Below, piece by piece: positions 47,819 to 59,571 of a stretch of 64,000 nucleotides of DNA. The notes beneath the pieces are model-generated. The model did not search any database. It saw only the letters and a program-made list of their open reading frames with translations, and had not been told where the DNA came from. The DNA is taken from assembly GCA_002914805.1 (NCBI GenBank), contig JXTB01000221.1:266288-330287 (forward strand). The letters are read 5' to 3'. Source of the DNA: Parasponia andersonii (lineage: Eukaryota; Streptophyta; Magnoliopsida; Rosales; Cannabaceae). The translations under genes were made by a program, and so were the position numbers. How positions within the stretch are numbered: the first letter of the stretch is position 1; each line of letters starts with the position of its first letter.

Positions 47819-48009
47819 GTTATTTACACAAAGCCTCGCGTGTACGGAGCTCAAACAGCGGCGCTGACCCCGGCGGCGGCTTCGTCTCGCGGCGGGAAAG
47901 GCTCCAGCTAGGTGTGGCCGTCTTAAACAGCTCCTGTCGCCGTCGAGGACTATCAGCAGAGAAGGGGTCCGAAGGGGGAGGGGAGCTGGTGATGTTCGGG
48001 GGGCTGGGT
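47819..48009 (-). CDS. GC-rich exon-like frame on the minus strand
   Basis: The only clearly GC-rich stretch of the window (47840-48010). On the minus strand, one frame runs about 63 codons between a TAA at 48007-48009 and a TAA at 47819-47821. It begins PSPPNITSSPPPSDPFSADS and contains RRRQELFKTATPSWSLSRRE and KPPPGSAPLFELRTREALC. This is Pro/Ser/Arg-rich, structured-looking sequence. There is no ATG. A CTAACCCAG acceptor-like site at its start and a GTAAAT donor-like site at its end would make it an internal exon. The plus-strand frame over the same bases starts at GTG and is a shadow. It may be an exon of a lost gene or a fragment carried by a transposon. Protein not recognised. Confidence 0.4.
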
Positions 48010-49463
48010 TAGGAATTTTGGGGGGATTGGGATAAAACTCGCCACTTGGCAGATTTTTAGTGGGTCCCCACCGTTTTAAAAATCAGATAATGACTCCTAT
48101 TCTCCTCAGAATTCATAATTTCGCCCCAGATATCATAATTCACTCACACTCAAACGCCAATTCGAAAAATATGTATTTTTAGTCATTTTTAAATCGAAAT
48201 AATAATTAATGGAAAGTTACCATGATAACTATAATAAAATTGGATAAAAATCCTCTGTCACCAAACTGCCTGTCACAATCCTGTCCCTCCAATAGAATTA
48301 TTACAACTCAATTGAAGATGAGCTTTGTCATATAATTGACAAAAATCGACTTAATTCTGGAAGAACATGATTTTACTTAATGGTGGACTTTTCCTTCCCA
48401 TCAACAGCCAAGCTCGCTGCACCTTGGTTGTTAATTTACTATATTAAGAATTAATTAAATAATTGTCTTGCCATCAATAGGTTGGGATAATTACCCTGCC
48501 ATCATTAGTATATCCTTTCAGTATATCGGCTTTTATTCTCTTTGTAATTAATTATATAGTCTATACTTTATTTTTTGAATATATTAAATAGTCTATACTA
48601 TGTAAAACCACAAAGAAAAAGGAGCAAAATATTTTCTTCCAGATCTTATTATTCAAACAAAATCCTTCTTTCTCTTATTATTCAAACAAATTCCTTCAAT
48701 CTATCGAAAAAAGATGATCAAAAGTGTACTGGATCTTTAATCGTCTCCTCTTTTTATCATGAGTTTTTAACTTCGGAATATGTAAGTATCAACTGCTCCA
48801 TCCATTTATTTTATTCGTTTACATTTTATTTTACTTTTTTCTTAAGAATTTATCCAAATTTTGATTTTTGTATCACCATTCAAACAAAATTCTTCAACCT
48901 TTTATAAAATCTGATCGAAAGCGTACCGGAATATTCCATTTTTTCCCCCCCTGAGTTTTAAACTTAGAATATGTAAGTATCAATTGCTCCATCTATTTCC
49001 AAACTTTGTTTTCCGTATTCATTTTTTTAAACAAAATCACGTAATAGCCCGTAATACGTACATAAAATTTCTATGCTTTTGTCCTGACTCATCACCAATT
49101 TTTCTTTACAGAGTTTACGGCTTTATGCAATTAGCCTGAGAACTATTTTCAACATGCATAGATAAACGCAAAAGGCTAAAAATTACAAACCACTTTTCTT
49201 GTAAAATACTTAAAAAAATAATTACTTTGGTACTTATGTGAAATAGCTGCATAATTTAATAAATTTTATGACGGTAATACGATTATTGCTATTATAATAA
49301 AATAAATTTTAGTGCACAACCACAATAGAATTGAAAAAAGACAACAAAAATAAGGTGTTAAAAAAAAATCGTTTCACTGGCAAAGTAAACAAACTGTCAT
49401 AATTGATGAAGGCTAAACCAACAGAATTACACTACTCTATCAGTGAGTAATTTCTATAAAGAA
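48010..49463. other. Intergenic DNA with a local duplication
   Basis: Apart from the repeat pair at 48649-49000 nothing is recognised. The 110-codon frame 48575-48907 is low-complexity and runs through the repeat, so I take it as chance. Confidence 0.4.
48649..49000 (+). repeat. Direct repeat, about 135 bp, two copies
   Basis: Bases 48671-48815 and 48876-49000 share attcaaacaaaattcttcaa, a tttta/atctgatcgaaa segment, gtaccggaa or gtactggat, gagttttaaactt, gaatatgtaagtatcaa and tgctccatc. A shorter third copy of attattcaaacaaa lies at 48649. Both full copies contain tatGTAAGTATC, a good splice-donor consensus. Confidence 0.7.
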
Positions 49464-49631
49464 TCATAGTTGCTCATAGGGTAATGGCCTACAAAGTATT
49501 TGATCGTTGCCTTTCACGAATCCATATACTCTCCTTTTATCACCACAGACAAAGCCTACCCAATTATTGAGCCTCAACTGAACCAATCTAGCTGCTCGAC
49601 TATTATAAGGGATGACTGGTAGTGGTAGATC
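49464..49631 (-). pseudogene. Probable 3'-terminal exon of the FAR1-related gene
   Basis: On the minus strand 56 uninterrupted codons run from just after GATTAG (an acceptor-like AG at 49632-49633) to a TGA at 49464-49466. The residues (DLPLPVIPYNSRAARLVQLR, LNNWVGFVCGDKRRVYGF, GNDQILCRPLPYEQL) are dense and protein-like. It lies downstream of the FAR1-related coding region on the same strand, with a donor at 50444 in between. The link to that gene is by position and strand; I cannot confirm it from family knowledge. Unlike the rest of the gene it contains no stop, so it could belong to a separate gene. Confidence 0.45.
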
Positions 49632-50444
49632 CTAATCTTTGGAATTCTGTTGGAGCAACCTCAGCCTTTAAAAAAAATTAAAATAGATTGTTGGAAAAGA
49701 TGATGTCATGATATATAGGTAGAACTGTTTTAGTATTTTAACTTCATTACCTGACGCAATTAATCAACCAAGCTTGTTTTCTCAATTAGATCTCTCGAGA
49801 AAACATGACTTTGAAGCTTAAGAAAAAAATATTTTGAAAAAAAATTTAAGATTGTGAATTTAGTTATATATGATAAATTAAATTCAAACAAAACAATAAT
49901 TAACAAAAAAGGGGCATCTGTTATTTAAAAGAGATCTGTCAATGAAAACATAATAATATTTTCCTGCTTGAGATTAAAGAGGGGTGCAAGATTCATTCAT
50001 GAATGAGAAAAGATCTGTGAAGCTTGTGATATTTGATAATTAAATTGTCTTCTTTGTTAAGATCAGATCAGGCCTGATATGAAAGCATACACATACGTGT
50101 AATTATTTTCACATTAAAATAAATGTCGTCACTTACTCATATATCTAACTACCAAAACCGAATTAAGAATGCTAGAAGGAATAAATACATAATACATGAT
50201 TGAGATAACAAGAGGTCGGGATATTCAAAGATAAACTCGACAAATCTTCTTCACTATGGGCATTAGTATGAGAAATTGATTCTTCAAAACTTAGTTGCTT
50301 ATTTATATTATGATCAGAAGGAACCAAAAACAAAATTTCAAATAGAAACTGGAAGTTAATAGTAGAAGATAAAAAGTAACTACATCTGTTATCAATATGT
50401 AAAACATAATACTCAAAATAATAAACTAAGATCGACACAGGTAC
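49632..50444. other. Probable intron or 3' region of the FAR1-related gene
   Basis: No clear domain. A Ser/Glu-rich stretch at about 50195-50310 on the minus strand (SFEESISHTNAHSEEDLSSL) could be a further exon. The remainder is AT-rich. Confidence 0.35.
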
Positions 50445-51375
50445 CTGTTCTTGTGATGATTTTAAGTGGCTCTTTTTTTTCTTCTTCCTAGTCCTTCCAA
50501 GATCTCTTTTTGGCCTGCTAGAATTACCACGTGCCCTCTCTTTAGATTTGATCCCCTTTATTTTACTATCGATCCCATTGGAGGCGTTATTCTCAACATT
50601 ATTCATAATGGTAGAAGTAATTTTTTCAGACCTTGACCTGATCTCAAACATGAATCAACAACTTCTATAGTTTTCTTGAGACAACACAAAGCAACTTTAT
50701 AGGCTTTTTCAGTTTCTGATGCCCTTGTTGCAATCTTAGTGTGCAATCTACTCAAATCCCTATAATGTCTTCCTAGACTTACTTTAGGTTCCTCCTTGTT
50801 TAAACTTTGATAGATGGATGTTGTAATTCTTGTTTTCGCATTTGTTGTCCATCTTTTAAGACATAACTGGAAGGAATTTTTATTACATTTCGGGAACAAA
50901 AAACTTTAAGAATATTTGAGCATAAAATTTCTGCAAACTCTTCACTTTTTGCAACTGCACATAACTACATCATTCAATGAGTTGTATTTAACTGTATGCT
51001 GAAAATGTTTTCGGTGAGGGGTAAACTTGTATTCTGTTGTTATCCCCTCCTTGAAATAATTTTCAATGCGATAATCATAAGCCTTGCATACTTCATTTTG
51101 AAACATTTTGAACACTCCTGGTGTGCATACACTTGCTGCATACTTTAAAATTTCAACTGGGAGCGACAATGACATAGTTCTTTGAGTCGCTCTAAAATCT
51201 GCTTTTAACTCTTCATATGGGTGGTCCTCTTTCACTCTTTCAGAATGCTCAAAGAACCGTAGTAGCTCATGCTGGTAGCTAACATAGTTCTTTTTTCACA
51301 TTATTCATGCTTTCACTCCTTTGCATAGTAGTCATGTATATACAAAATATTTCTCTGCCATACACCAATGCCCAC
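50445..51375 (-). pseudogene. FAR1-related sequence, C-terminal half
   Basis: FAR1/FRS proteins are plant transcription factors derived from a Mutator-like transposase. Bases 51242-51375 hold WALVYGRE-type sequence and QRSESMNN, the end of the transposase-like domain, then stops. Bases 50942-51235 hold YEELKADFRATQ, LPVEILKYAASVCTPGVFKM, TPHRKHFQHTVKYNSLNDVV and CSCKK, leading into the SWIM zinc finger. There is a stop after CSCKK, and the SWIM C-x-H reads C-S-N (Asn codon at 50914-50916), so the zinc ligand is lost. Bases 50603-50899 hold KRWTTNAK, and 50445-50650 the basic tail with IKGIKSKERARGNSSRPKRD and KKKKKS, ending at a donor (CAG|GTACC). The reading frame is broken in at least four places. 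Confidence 0.88.
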
Positions 51376-51974
51376 TGTTTAGAATAAGTAGATAATAATC
51401 TCAATCTCAAGAATTCTTTTCTGATGTGGAAGATCAGTCAAAATTCCAACCATAGAGTATATTTAGAATTTCATGAGAAATCACATACTCGTTCTAATAC
51501 TACTTTGTTGGAAGGTAAAACAAACTTGATTATTCACTCAAATACTTTTACAAGAGAAAATTCTCAATTTCACTCTTCAAGCTCACTCAGTCAATAGAAG
51601 CTATACTTCTTTCTCTCTTCTCTTTACTCTAAGAAGCTTTGCTTCTTACTTGATGCTTAGAATTCAAATAGGGAGGGGTATTTATACTATATGAGAAACA
51701 ATGAGAATCACATAAATAAACAATTACAAAAATCCTTAAGCTATACATATTTTCTCCTACATACTTCTAATATTAATCTAAGTACTCAAATAATTCACAT
51801 GAAAAAAATTAATATCTAGCTAACACTAGAAAATTCTAGGTGGAAGACTTCTTTAATTTGGACTTGGATTTTTTCTTTTATGAGCTTTGCATTTTGGCTA
51901 ACTCCATCTTATTAGGCCTCATGTTGATGGGCCTAAAACACTTCTCATGGGCTTAAACAAGTTTATTTTCAACA
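51376..51974 (-). mobile_element. copia-2 3' LTR (599 bp)
   Basis: The plus strand starts TGTTTAGAATAAGTAG and ends TTATTTTCAACA. It matches 56427-57030 with, by eye, about nine of ten bases equal, mostly C/T and G/A differences. Confidence 0.88.
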
Positions 51975-51983
51975 TCCCCCCTT
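51975..51983 (-). other. copia-2 polypurine tract
   Basis: The minus strand reads AAGGGGGGA directly before the LTR start TGTTGAAAATAAAC. Confidence 0.8.
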
Positions 51984-52065
51984 AAACTTGTTTTATAATA
52001 TCAAGCAAGTTTTTTAATCTTGCGAAGTCTTCAAACTTGAGTGGTTTGGTGAAAATATCAGCAAT

Positions 52066-53480
52066 CTAGTCATGTGATCTCACATACTCCAATTGTATTT
52101 CTTCGTTTGCAACACATTCTCTTATGTAATAATAGCGAGTGTCGATATGCTTGCTTCGGTCATGAAAGACTAGATTTTTAGCCAAAGCTATTGCTGACTT
52201 ATTATCGATACAAATCTTTGTTGGCTCCTTTTGAGGCATGTTTAACTCTTTCAACAATCTTCTTAGCCAGATTGCATGACTAACATATGATGTAGCAGTT
52301 GCATACTCAGCTTTGCATGTTGAAAGGGTGACAATCGGTTGTTTCTTGGATACTCAGGTGAAGGCAGTTTCTCCCATGAAAAACATAAAACCAATTATGC
52401 TTTTTCGATCATCAGTACCTCTGGCCCAATCACTATCACTGTAACCAATGATTTTGTAATCATTAGAAACTGAATAAAACAAGCCAAGATTGATCATACC
52501 TTTTAGGTAACAGAGAATTCTCTTTGTAGCTTTGAAGTGAGTAGTCATTGGTGTTTCCATGTAATGACTCACTAGTCCAGTTGCATAGAGAATGTCGGGC
52601 CTTGTACATGTAAAGTACCAAAGGCATCCAACAAGGCTCTTAAAGAGTGTTGAATCCACCTTTTCTGCTTTATCGTTTTTGAATAATTTTATTCCACACT
52701 CCACTGGTATACTTATCGGCTTGCAATCATCCATATTGAACTTCTTCAGGATCTCCTCTGTATAGCTTTCTTGAGAGATAAAGATGCCTTCTTCCTTTTG
52801 CTTGACTTTATGCTGAGATAGTACGCCATAAGTCCGATGTTTATCATTTCAAACTCATGTGTCATTACTCTATTGAATTCGTCAAACATCCTTGGATTAC
52901 TTCCAGTGAATATGAGATCATCCACGTACAAGCATACGACCAGAATATCTCTATCTTTAGTCTTAACATAGAGAGCATGTTCATAAGGGCATTTAATGAA
53001 TCCATTCTCTTGGAAATATTTGTCAATTTGGCTATTCCATACTCTCGATACTTGCTTTAGACCGTAAAGAGTCTTCTTCAGCTTCAAAACCTTATCTTTA
53101 TGCCATTTCATCTCATAACCCAATGGTTGTTCAATATAGACTTTTTTTTCAAGAACTCCATTCAGAAATGCAGACTTTACATCCATCTGATGAATCTTCT
53201 ATTTGTTCTAAGTAGCAAGAGAAATAATTAGTCTTATAGTTTCTAATTATGCAACACGAGTGAATACCTCGTTGTAGTCAATGCCGGCTCTTTGACTATA
53301 GCTTTTTGCGACTAGCCTTGCTTTGTATCTTTCTGCCTCTCGGTCGTATCTTTTTACCTCTCCGTTGGCATTCTTTTTCACCTTGTACACCCATTTTACA
53401 CTGATAGCTTTATGACTTTTAGGAAGAGTGGATAATTCCCAAGTGTCATTCTTCTTTATGGCTTTGACTTTTTCATCCAT
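52066..53480 (-). pseudogene. copia-2 reverse transcriptase and RNase H
   Basis: Bases 53247-53480 hold the N-terminal part (WELSTLPKSHKAISVKWVYK, RLVAKSYSQRAGIDYNEVF). Bases 52746-53186 hold [40 protein letters not shown] and the intact catalytic box CLYVDDLIFTG. Bases 52354-52734 continue with VDSTLFKSLVGCLWYFTCTR and RNase H residues YSDSDWARGTDDRKS. Bases 52066-52257 end with KICIDNKSAIALAKN and HDRSKHIDTRYYYIRE. Frameshifts or stops lie near 53190-53245, 52740 and 52260-52350 (where TAEAEY-type residues would lie). Catalytic Asp residues are kept, so death is by frame breaks. Confidence 0.9.
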
Positions 53481-53794
53481 TGTATTCCTCCACTTTTCAT
53501 ATTGTACAGCCTATTGGAAGTTTACTGGTACACAATTAGTAAATAGGCAAAATTGAGTGAGTTTTTTGAGTTTATCGGTCACCTCATATAGATCTTCAAG
53601 ACTTCTTGTACGTTATTCATACCTCTCAATTAAGAAAGATGGAGGTGAATTTGAGTGGATGATGTTTGTGAGGAAGGTGGAGTAATTGCCTCTTGATGGA
53701 CTTCTCTTGCTTGCTCTACTGATGTTTCTATATCTTCAAATTGTGAAAAGAAATTGTAGTCATTTGTTTGAGAACCAAAGTTCTATTCACCTTT

Positions 53795-55060
53795 TTAATC
53801 GAATATTACATCTCGGCTGATGATTACTTTTCCATTGTTAGGATTGTATAACTTATATCCTTTGGAGTTGGTATTGTAGCCAATAAAAATGAACTTCTCA
53901 CTTTTATCATCAAGCTTGGTTCTATGTTCGTCTGGCACATGCACATGGGCTATGCTTCTGGAGACTCTTAAATGGGAAATCCTAAGCTTCCTTTTGCTCC
54001 ATGCTTCTTGTGGTATCTTTCCCCACACCCTTCTTATTGGAGATCAATTGGACAAATAAACTGCACATGTAATAACTTCTGCCAAGAACTCTTTGGGTAA
54101 TCTCTTACTTTTTAGCATACTTTGAGCTATGTTGAGGATGGTCTAGTTCTTCCTTTCTGCCACACCATTCTATTGAGGGGATCTTGGAACGGTTAAAGGT
54201 CGTTGAATTCCATTTGCTTCACAGAATTCTTGGAACTCTTTTGAAGTGAATTCTCCTCATTTATCAGATCTCATGGCTTTGATCTGAAAACTACTTTCCT
54301 TCTCTACAGCAGCCTTAAACTTCTTGAAAGCTTTAAAGACTTTTGATTTTTGCTTCAAGAAATAAACCCAAGTCTTTCTTGAGAATTAATCAGTAAAGAG
54401 CAAGAAGTAATTACTCTTACTGAAAGAACTTGGTTTGATAGGACCGCACACATCTGTATGCACGAGCTCTAGTGGCTTCTGAGCTCTTGAATTCGACTCT
54501 TTTAGAAAGCTTTTCCTGAATTATTTCCTGAGCAAGCATCATTCACAAAGCTTATCAGGATGATTGATGCATGACAAGCCTCTCACCATTTCTTTCTTGG
54601 ATAATAGGTCTAGTCCTCCAAAGTTGAGATGTCCGAATCTCAAATGCTATAGCCATGATGAATCATTGTAATATGCTTTCAAAGATTTTGCCATATCATT
54701 TTGAATGTTCCATAAGAACATTCTATTTCTTGACATAGGCACCTTGGCAATCAAGTTCATGTTGTTATCTCTTATAAAAAGACTATAATCTTTCAAGTGA
54801 ATATCGTAGCCTTTCTTTAAGAGTTGTCTCAAACTCAAGATGTTTGTTTTCATTGTGGATACATAATAAACATTTGAAATAAATTGATACCCCCCATTTT
54901 TCAAGTGGATAAGAATTTTACCTTTTTTTTTTACCGATACTTTTGAATCATCACCGAAAGAAACATTCTCACTGATTGATTCATCAAGCTCTATGAACAT
55001 TGATTGACGCCCACATATATGATTGCTAGCACCAGTATCAAGATACCATGTGTTGTCTTA
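53795..55060 (-). pseudogene. copia-2 protease and integrase
   Basis: The protease active site [13 protein letters not shown] (about 55005-55050) is intact. Bases 54647-55000 hold the protease remainder and linker ([33 protein letters not shown]). The integrase zinc-binding and core regions (53795-54640) are broken by several stops. Bases 53795-54028 hold the C-terminal part with AWSKRKLRISHLRV and HRTKLDDKSEKFIFIGYNTN. The domain order is normal. Confidence 0.88.
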
Positions 55061-56075
55061 TCCTCCGTTGTTGTGGTTATATGCTAGTAGCACAGTGCCA
55101 TTTTCTTCCTTTTTCTCTTCAACATAATTGACTTTCTCTTCAATTCTACTATTGGGTGCTCTACACTCTCTAGTATAATGGCCAAACTTGTGACCATTGA
55201 AATATTCAACTTGAGACTTCTCAGGCCTTGAGTTTATTCGACCTCTACCACGACCTCTTGTAGAGCTTTCTCCTCTTTCAAAATTGCTGATATGATAATT
55301 GTAGTTGTTGGAATTCTAACCTCGTCCACGACCTTAACTTGTACCATGTTCTTGTTCGCAGGCTTATCCTTTACCACGACCACGTTGACTTCTTTTGCCA
55401 CATTGGCTATCTTCTTTCTCTGTAAGTTGTGTCTTGAGAAGCTACTCCTTAAAATTTGGCTTCTTCTTTTTCTTTTCCTCGCAAGCTTGTAAAGAACCCA
55501 AGAGTTGTTTTATCATCATAGCTCCTAAATCTTTAATTTCTTCGGTGACAGTAACAATATTCTCAAACTTTGATTCTAATGATCAAAGAATCTTTTTCAT
55601 GATCGTAACATTTTAAAGTTTCTAACCATTTCACTTCATTAGATTCGTAATGGCTAAATTTTTGAAAAGTAGTTAGAAATTGACTCAGTCTCTGTCATGT
55701 ATAGTAAATCAAACTCTCCTCTTAGAGTTTGAAGACGAATCTTTTTAACCTTTTCTTCTCCCTTATATGAAATTTGAAGTTTCTCCCATGCTTCCTTAGT
55801 GGATGTTGCACTTAAGATTTTCTTAACCCCATCGTCATCTAAGGCCTGGTAGATGAGGAAGAGAGATTTTTTATTTGTTTTCTTGAATCTTTTAAATAAT
55901 CCTTCTATGTTGAGGATAGTATTGCCTCATTTCTTAACTCTTCGTAGCCTTTCCATACTACTTTCCAAATATTATGTGCTCTAAGGATGAGTTTTATTTT
56001 GATCGTCTAATTATCAAAGTTGTTACCTTGAAGTGATGGAACTTGAAGAGATACTAAACTGTTAGTAGCCATAAC
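55061..56075 (-). pseudogene. copia-2 gag
   Basis: The likely start is near 56073 (MATNSLVSLQVPSLQGNNFD), typical of plant copia gag. The middle is readable only in fragments across several frames. Near 55175-55225 the zinc knuckle can be traced as EYFNGHKFGHYTREC, where the first two Cys of CX2CX4HX4C are Tyr and Gly. RNA binding through the knuckle is therefore lost. A Lys-rich stretch follows (about 55430-55500). Confidence 0.75.
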
Positions 56076-56426
56076 TATTAATAGAGTAAGCTTTTGGAAA
56101 TTTTGACTACAGAAATTGATCAGGAATGTCCGAAAACCTTAAGATTGACTTGTATATCAACTTGGTCAAAGTCAACACTTGGTCAATGGTCAATAGTCAG
56201 GTCAACAGCGTGGTCAATGGCTCCGATGGCGTAGTTAACGGCGCGATCCGATGGCTCTGACGGCTCGGTCAAACGGCTTTAACTCAGCTTAACTCAGTGA
56301 GTTGACTTAATTATGATAGCAAACTTCCGATAACTCGTTCAGAGTTGTTCGGACTTTGATTGGGCTGATTTTTATGGCAATGTTTTCATCTCATCGAGCT
56401 ATTCGATTTAATATGTAATAATAGTA

Positions 56427-57030
56427 TGTTTAGAACAAATAGATAATACTCGAAATATCAAGAATTCTTTTCTGATGTGGAAGATCAGTCAAAACTGCAA
56501 CCACAGAGCATACTTAGAATTTCATGAGAACTCACAACCTCGCTCGAATACCACTTTGTTGGAAAGTAAAACAAACTTTATTATTCACTCAAATACTTTT
56601 ATAAGAGAAAATTATCAATTTATCTCTTCAAGCTCACTCACTCACTAAAAGCTATGCTTCTTTCTCTCTTCTTTTCTCTTCACTCTTAGAAGCTTTGCTT
56701 CTTACTTGATGCCTAGAACTCAAATAGGGAGGGGTATTTATACTATATGAGAAACAATGAGAACCACACAAATAAATAATTACAAAAATCTTTAAGCCAC
56801 ACATATTTTCTTCTATACACTTCTAATAATAATCTAAGAAGTCAAATAATTCACATACAACAAATTAATATCTAGCTAACACTAGAAGATTATAGGTAGA
56901 AGGCTTTTTTAATTTAGACTTAGACTTTTTCTTTTATGAGCTTTGCATTTGGGCTAACTCCAACTTATTACGCCTCATCTTGATGGGCTTAAAATACTTC
57001 TTGTGGGCTTAAACAAGTTTATTTTCAAGA
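56427..57030 (-). mobile_element. copia-2 5' LTR (604 bp)
   Basis: The plus strand starts TGTTTAGAACAAATAG and ends TTATTTTCAAGA, the last bases decayed from CAACA. No clear initiator-tRNA primer-binding site lies at its internal side (56380-56426), so priming may use another tRNA or the site may be lost. Confidence 0.87.
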
Positions 57031-58288
57031 CTCACTTCTCTTTTAAGTCAAATATCTACTTCAACTAATCATTATTCTCAAGAACATATTTTTTGAGCAT
57101 CTCACTCAAAGCTTGAAAGGTCTTCCTCTTCTTCATAATCATCTATGCAATTGGCAAAATCTCTTGAGAATTCTCGAAAATGTTCAAAAACACTTCTCAG
57201 ATGCTTTACTGCATTTTGACATAAATGCCATACACGAGCGGTAGGATGTTTTAGGTCCTTGGGAAGCTCATGCTTTGGCTATTACCACATCTTGGTCTGT
57301 GAGAATAGTTTTAGGCTTTTTTCATGGCATGGCTTCAATGAAAGTATCAAATAACCATGAAAATATTGCAATAGTTTCATCGTATAATAGTGCAACTCTA
57401 AAAATAGTAGTTTGTTTATGATGGTTCACACCAACAAACATAGCAAAAGGTCGACCACTTTTATTTTTCCTGTACATTGTATCAAGTCCAAACAACATCT
57501 CCAAAATAAGAGTATGATACCATCATTTTTGAATATGTCTAAAAAAAAATTGATAAGCAAATCGTCTACATCCGTTTGCAAAGCATAATAAAAAGTAGGA
57601 TCTTTTAACTTCTTCTATTCCAGATATTCGAGAACTCCACCCATATCTCCTACCATCATTTGTCTAATTTTTTTAGTATGTATATTATTCTGTCAATCAA
57701 CAAGAGTAAATCAAACATTTTCACAACTACCAGCTCACCTGTACGTTAATTCCCAACTAGATTTGGGAGTAATTCCAGCTCTGTCAGCTAAATTTATTTC
57801 AGCTGCTTGGCTTAGAGTCAATTTTCTTTGAGACCTATATATGCAAGTGGTTTTTACTAGGGATTGATGTCTGATGTGTATGCTCTGTAATGAATTCAAC
57901 TACATGGTACATATTCATTTGGCTAGATTTTATTCTCATCTTTGCTAAACCACCGAACCTTGTCTGAGCACGAGGACATTTCATATTGACATTTAGTTTA
58001 TCTTTTTCATGATGACCTTTAGATAAGTAGCAAAAAATTCTATCTTTTATTTTGCCATCGTTATCTTTGTGTCCTTTACTTCTTCAAATACTAAAACCCA
58101 CCGTGTAAGCATAAGAATTATGTAATTCATAGGCATCTTCTTCTTTTCAAACTCTATATTGACTTGTTGTATTGTTTCACTAGGTATCTTAGAATGGTAA
58201 GATTCTATATTCTTTTTACCGTAGTCTATAGTTTCTTCTTTACTGTCATCTTCCAGAATTACTTTCAGGTGGTAGGAATGATCATCAT
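57031..58288 (-). pseudogene. FAR1-related sequence, N-terminal half
   Basis: On the minus strand the gene begins (left of 58289) with an acidic stretch, DDHSYHLKVILEDDSKEETI, then the FAR1 DNA-binding domain of the WRKY-GCM1 superfamily at about 57790-58120 (DAYELHNSYAYTVGFS, KCPRAQTRFGGLAKMRIKSS, YHVVEFITEHTHQTS). The transposase-like domain follows at about 57050-57620 ([40 protein letters not shown], then KPKTILTDQD after a stop, and DFANCIDDYEEEED). Stops occur after VGFSI, after HLHI, after EAMP and elsewhere, so it was decayed apart from the copia-2 insertion at 57030. The gene continues at 51375. Its own 5' end was cut by copia-3 at 58289. FAR1 proteins act in the nucleus in light signalling; this copy cannot make a full protein. 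Confidence 0.9.
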
Positions 58289-59519
58289 TGTTAGGATTTA
58301 TGCCCTAAAAGTAAGTATATTTTGGATATTTGCTGAATTAACAAAATGACATTTTTCTATTTAAATTTGTGCATAATTGATATGTCTTTAAATATCAGAA
58401 AATCCCTAGTTTATTTATGTGACCACAAATTTAGTATATAAGTGTTATATACATGGGGATTAAATTTATGGATAATAAACTAATATAGTCCATAATAATT
58501 AATTAAAATTTAAGATATTTAATTAAATATTATTAGTACGGTCCATTAACATTGAAAATATAATAGTCTTATCTGGACTATTGATGTGTTGACATCACAA
58601 TGGAGGTACTCTATATAATTTGATTCTATAGGATTGGACCAGATATGATTTGAATCTCACATAAATTCTGTTAACTATTGAGAGTTCAAATAATGTTACT
58701 AGATGATCATATGTGGATCAATCTTAATCCTGAGTAGTTATAGACTCCTATTTACAATATTATATTATTTGACATACTTGTTAAATGTTTGTTTTTAAGT
58801 AAATCGAAGTACTTGTATCTTGGGAGCATGATAAGATGAGTAGCTGGGAATGTAGCTTACAGATATGAAATCTATTCCTTTATTGATTATTCCCTTATGT
58901 ATTGATTCAGGACTTGAACAGTTTGAGTACTCAATTTTTAATAGATTTATAAATTAATTGTTTATTAGAGAATCAATAATACACATGGATAAAGATGTAA
59001 TTGGAGAGATAAATAGAATATAACCTAGATCCAATTATGAATGGTCTATGGAGGATTGAACTACATGTAATGATTACATCGATGGATTGCTCGATATTTT
59101 CTGAGTAAATTAATTCTATAATTTCAGTAGTACAATTCTAGATTTTTAGTGGAGTAATATTAGAATTAATAAATTAGACAAATTAATTAAAGAGTTTAAT
59201 TAGTTGTTATAATTTAGTGGAGCTTGAATTATAGGTTCATAGGTCCTCAATTTCACCTCTTATAAATACTGTACTGGATATTATATTATTTCTGTTACTG
59301 CATACTCTGTCTAGATAAATAGTTTATTTATATGTAATTAATTAATTATTATTAATTAATTAATTTTGAATTAATTAATTTAAATTTTTGGAGAGATAAG
59401 TTTCCTAATTTGTTTAAATTTTGAATTTAAAATATCTAATTGTCAGCTAATTAGATAAATAGAAATTGAGAAACTGACTAAAAGTGAAACACTCTTTTTT
59501 GAAAGAGTGTATTATCTGC

Positions 59520-59571
<52 letters not shown>

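Larger units (their letters stand above)
51376..57030 (-). mobile_element. copia-2: 5.66-kb Ty1/copia element
   Basis: Two LTRs of about 600 bp enclose gag, protease, integrase, reverse transcriptase and RNase H on the minus strand. The flanks cccac (51371-51375) and ctcac (57031-57035) are a 4-of-5 target duplication. It sits in the FAR1-related gene between the codons of an EKW motif. All genes carry stops or frameshifts. Confidence 0.9.

Noticed and set aside
47761-48012. Plus-strand frame of 83 codons in the GC-rich island
   Set aside because: It starts at GTG, not used as a normal plant start, and its residues look like a shadow of the better minus-strand frame.
48575-48907. 110-codon plus frame
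   Set aside because: It is AT-driven, low-complexity and spans a local direct repeat.
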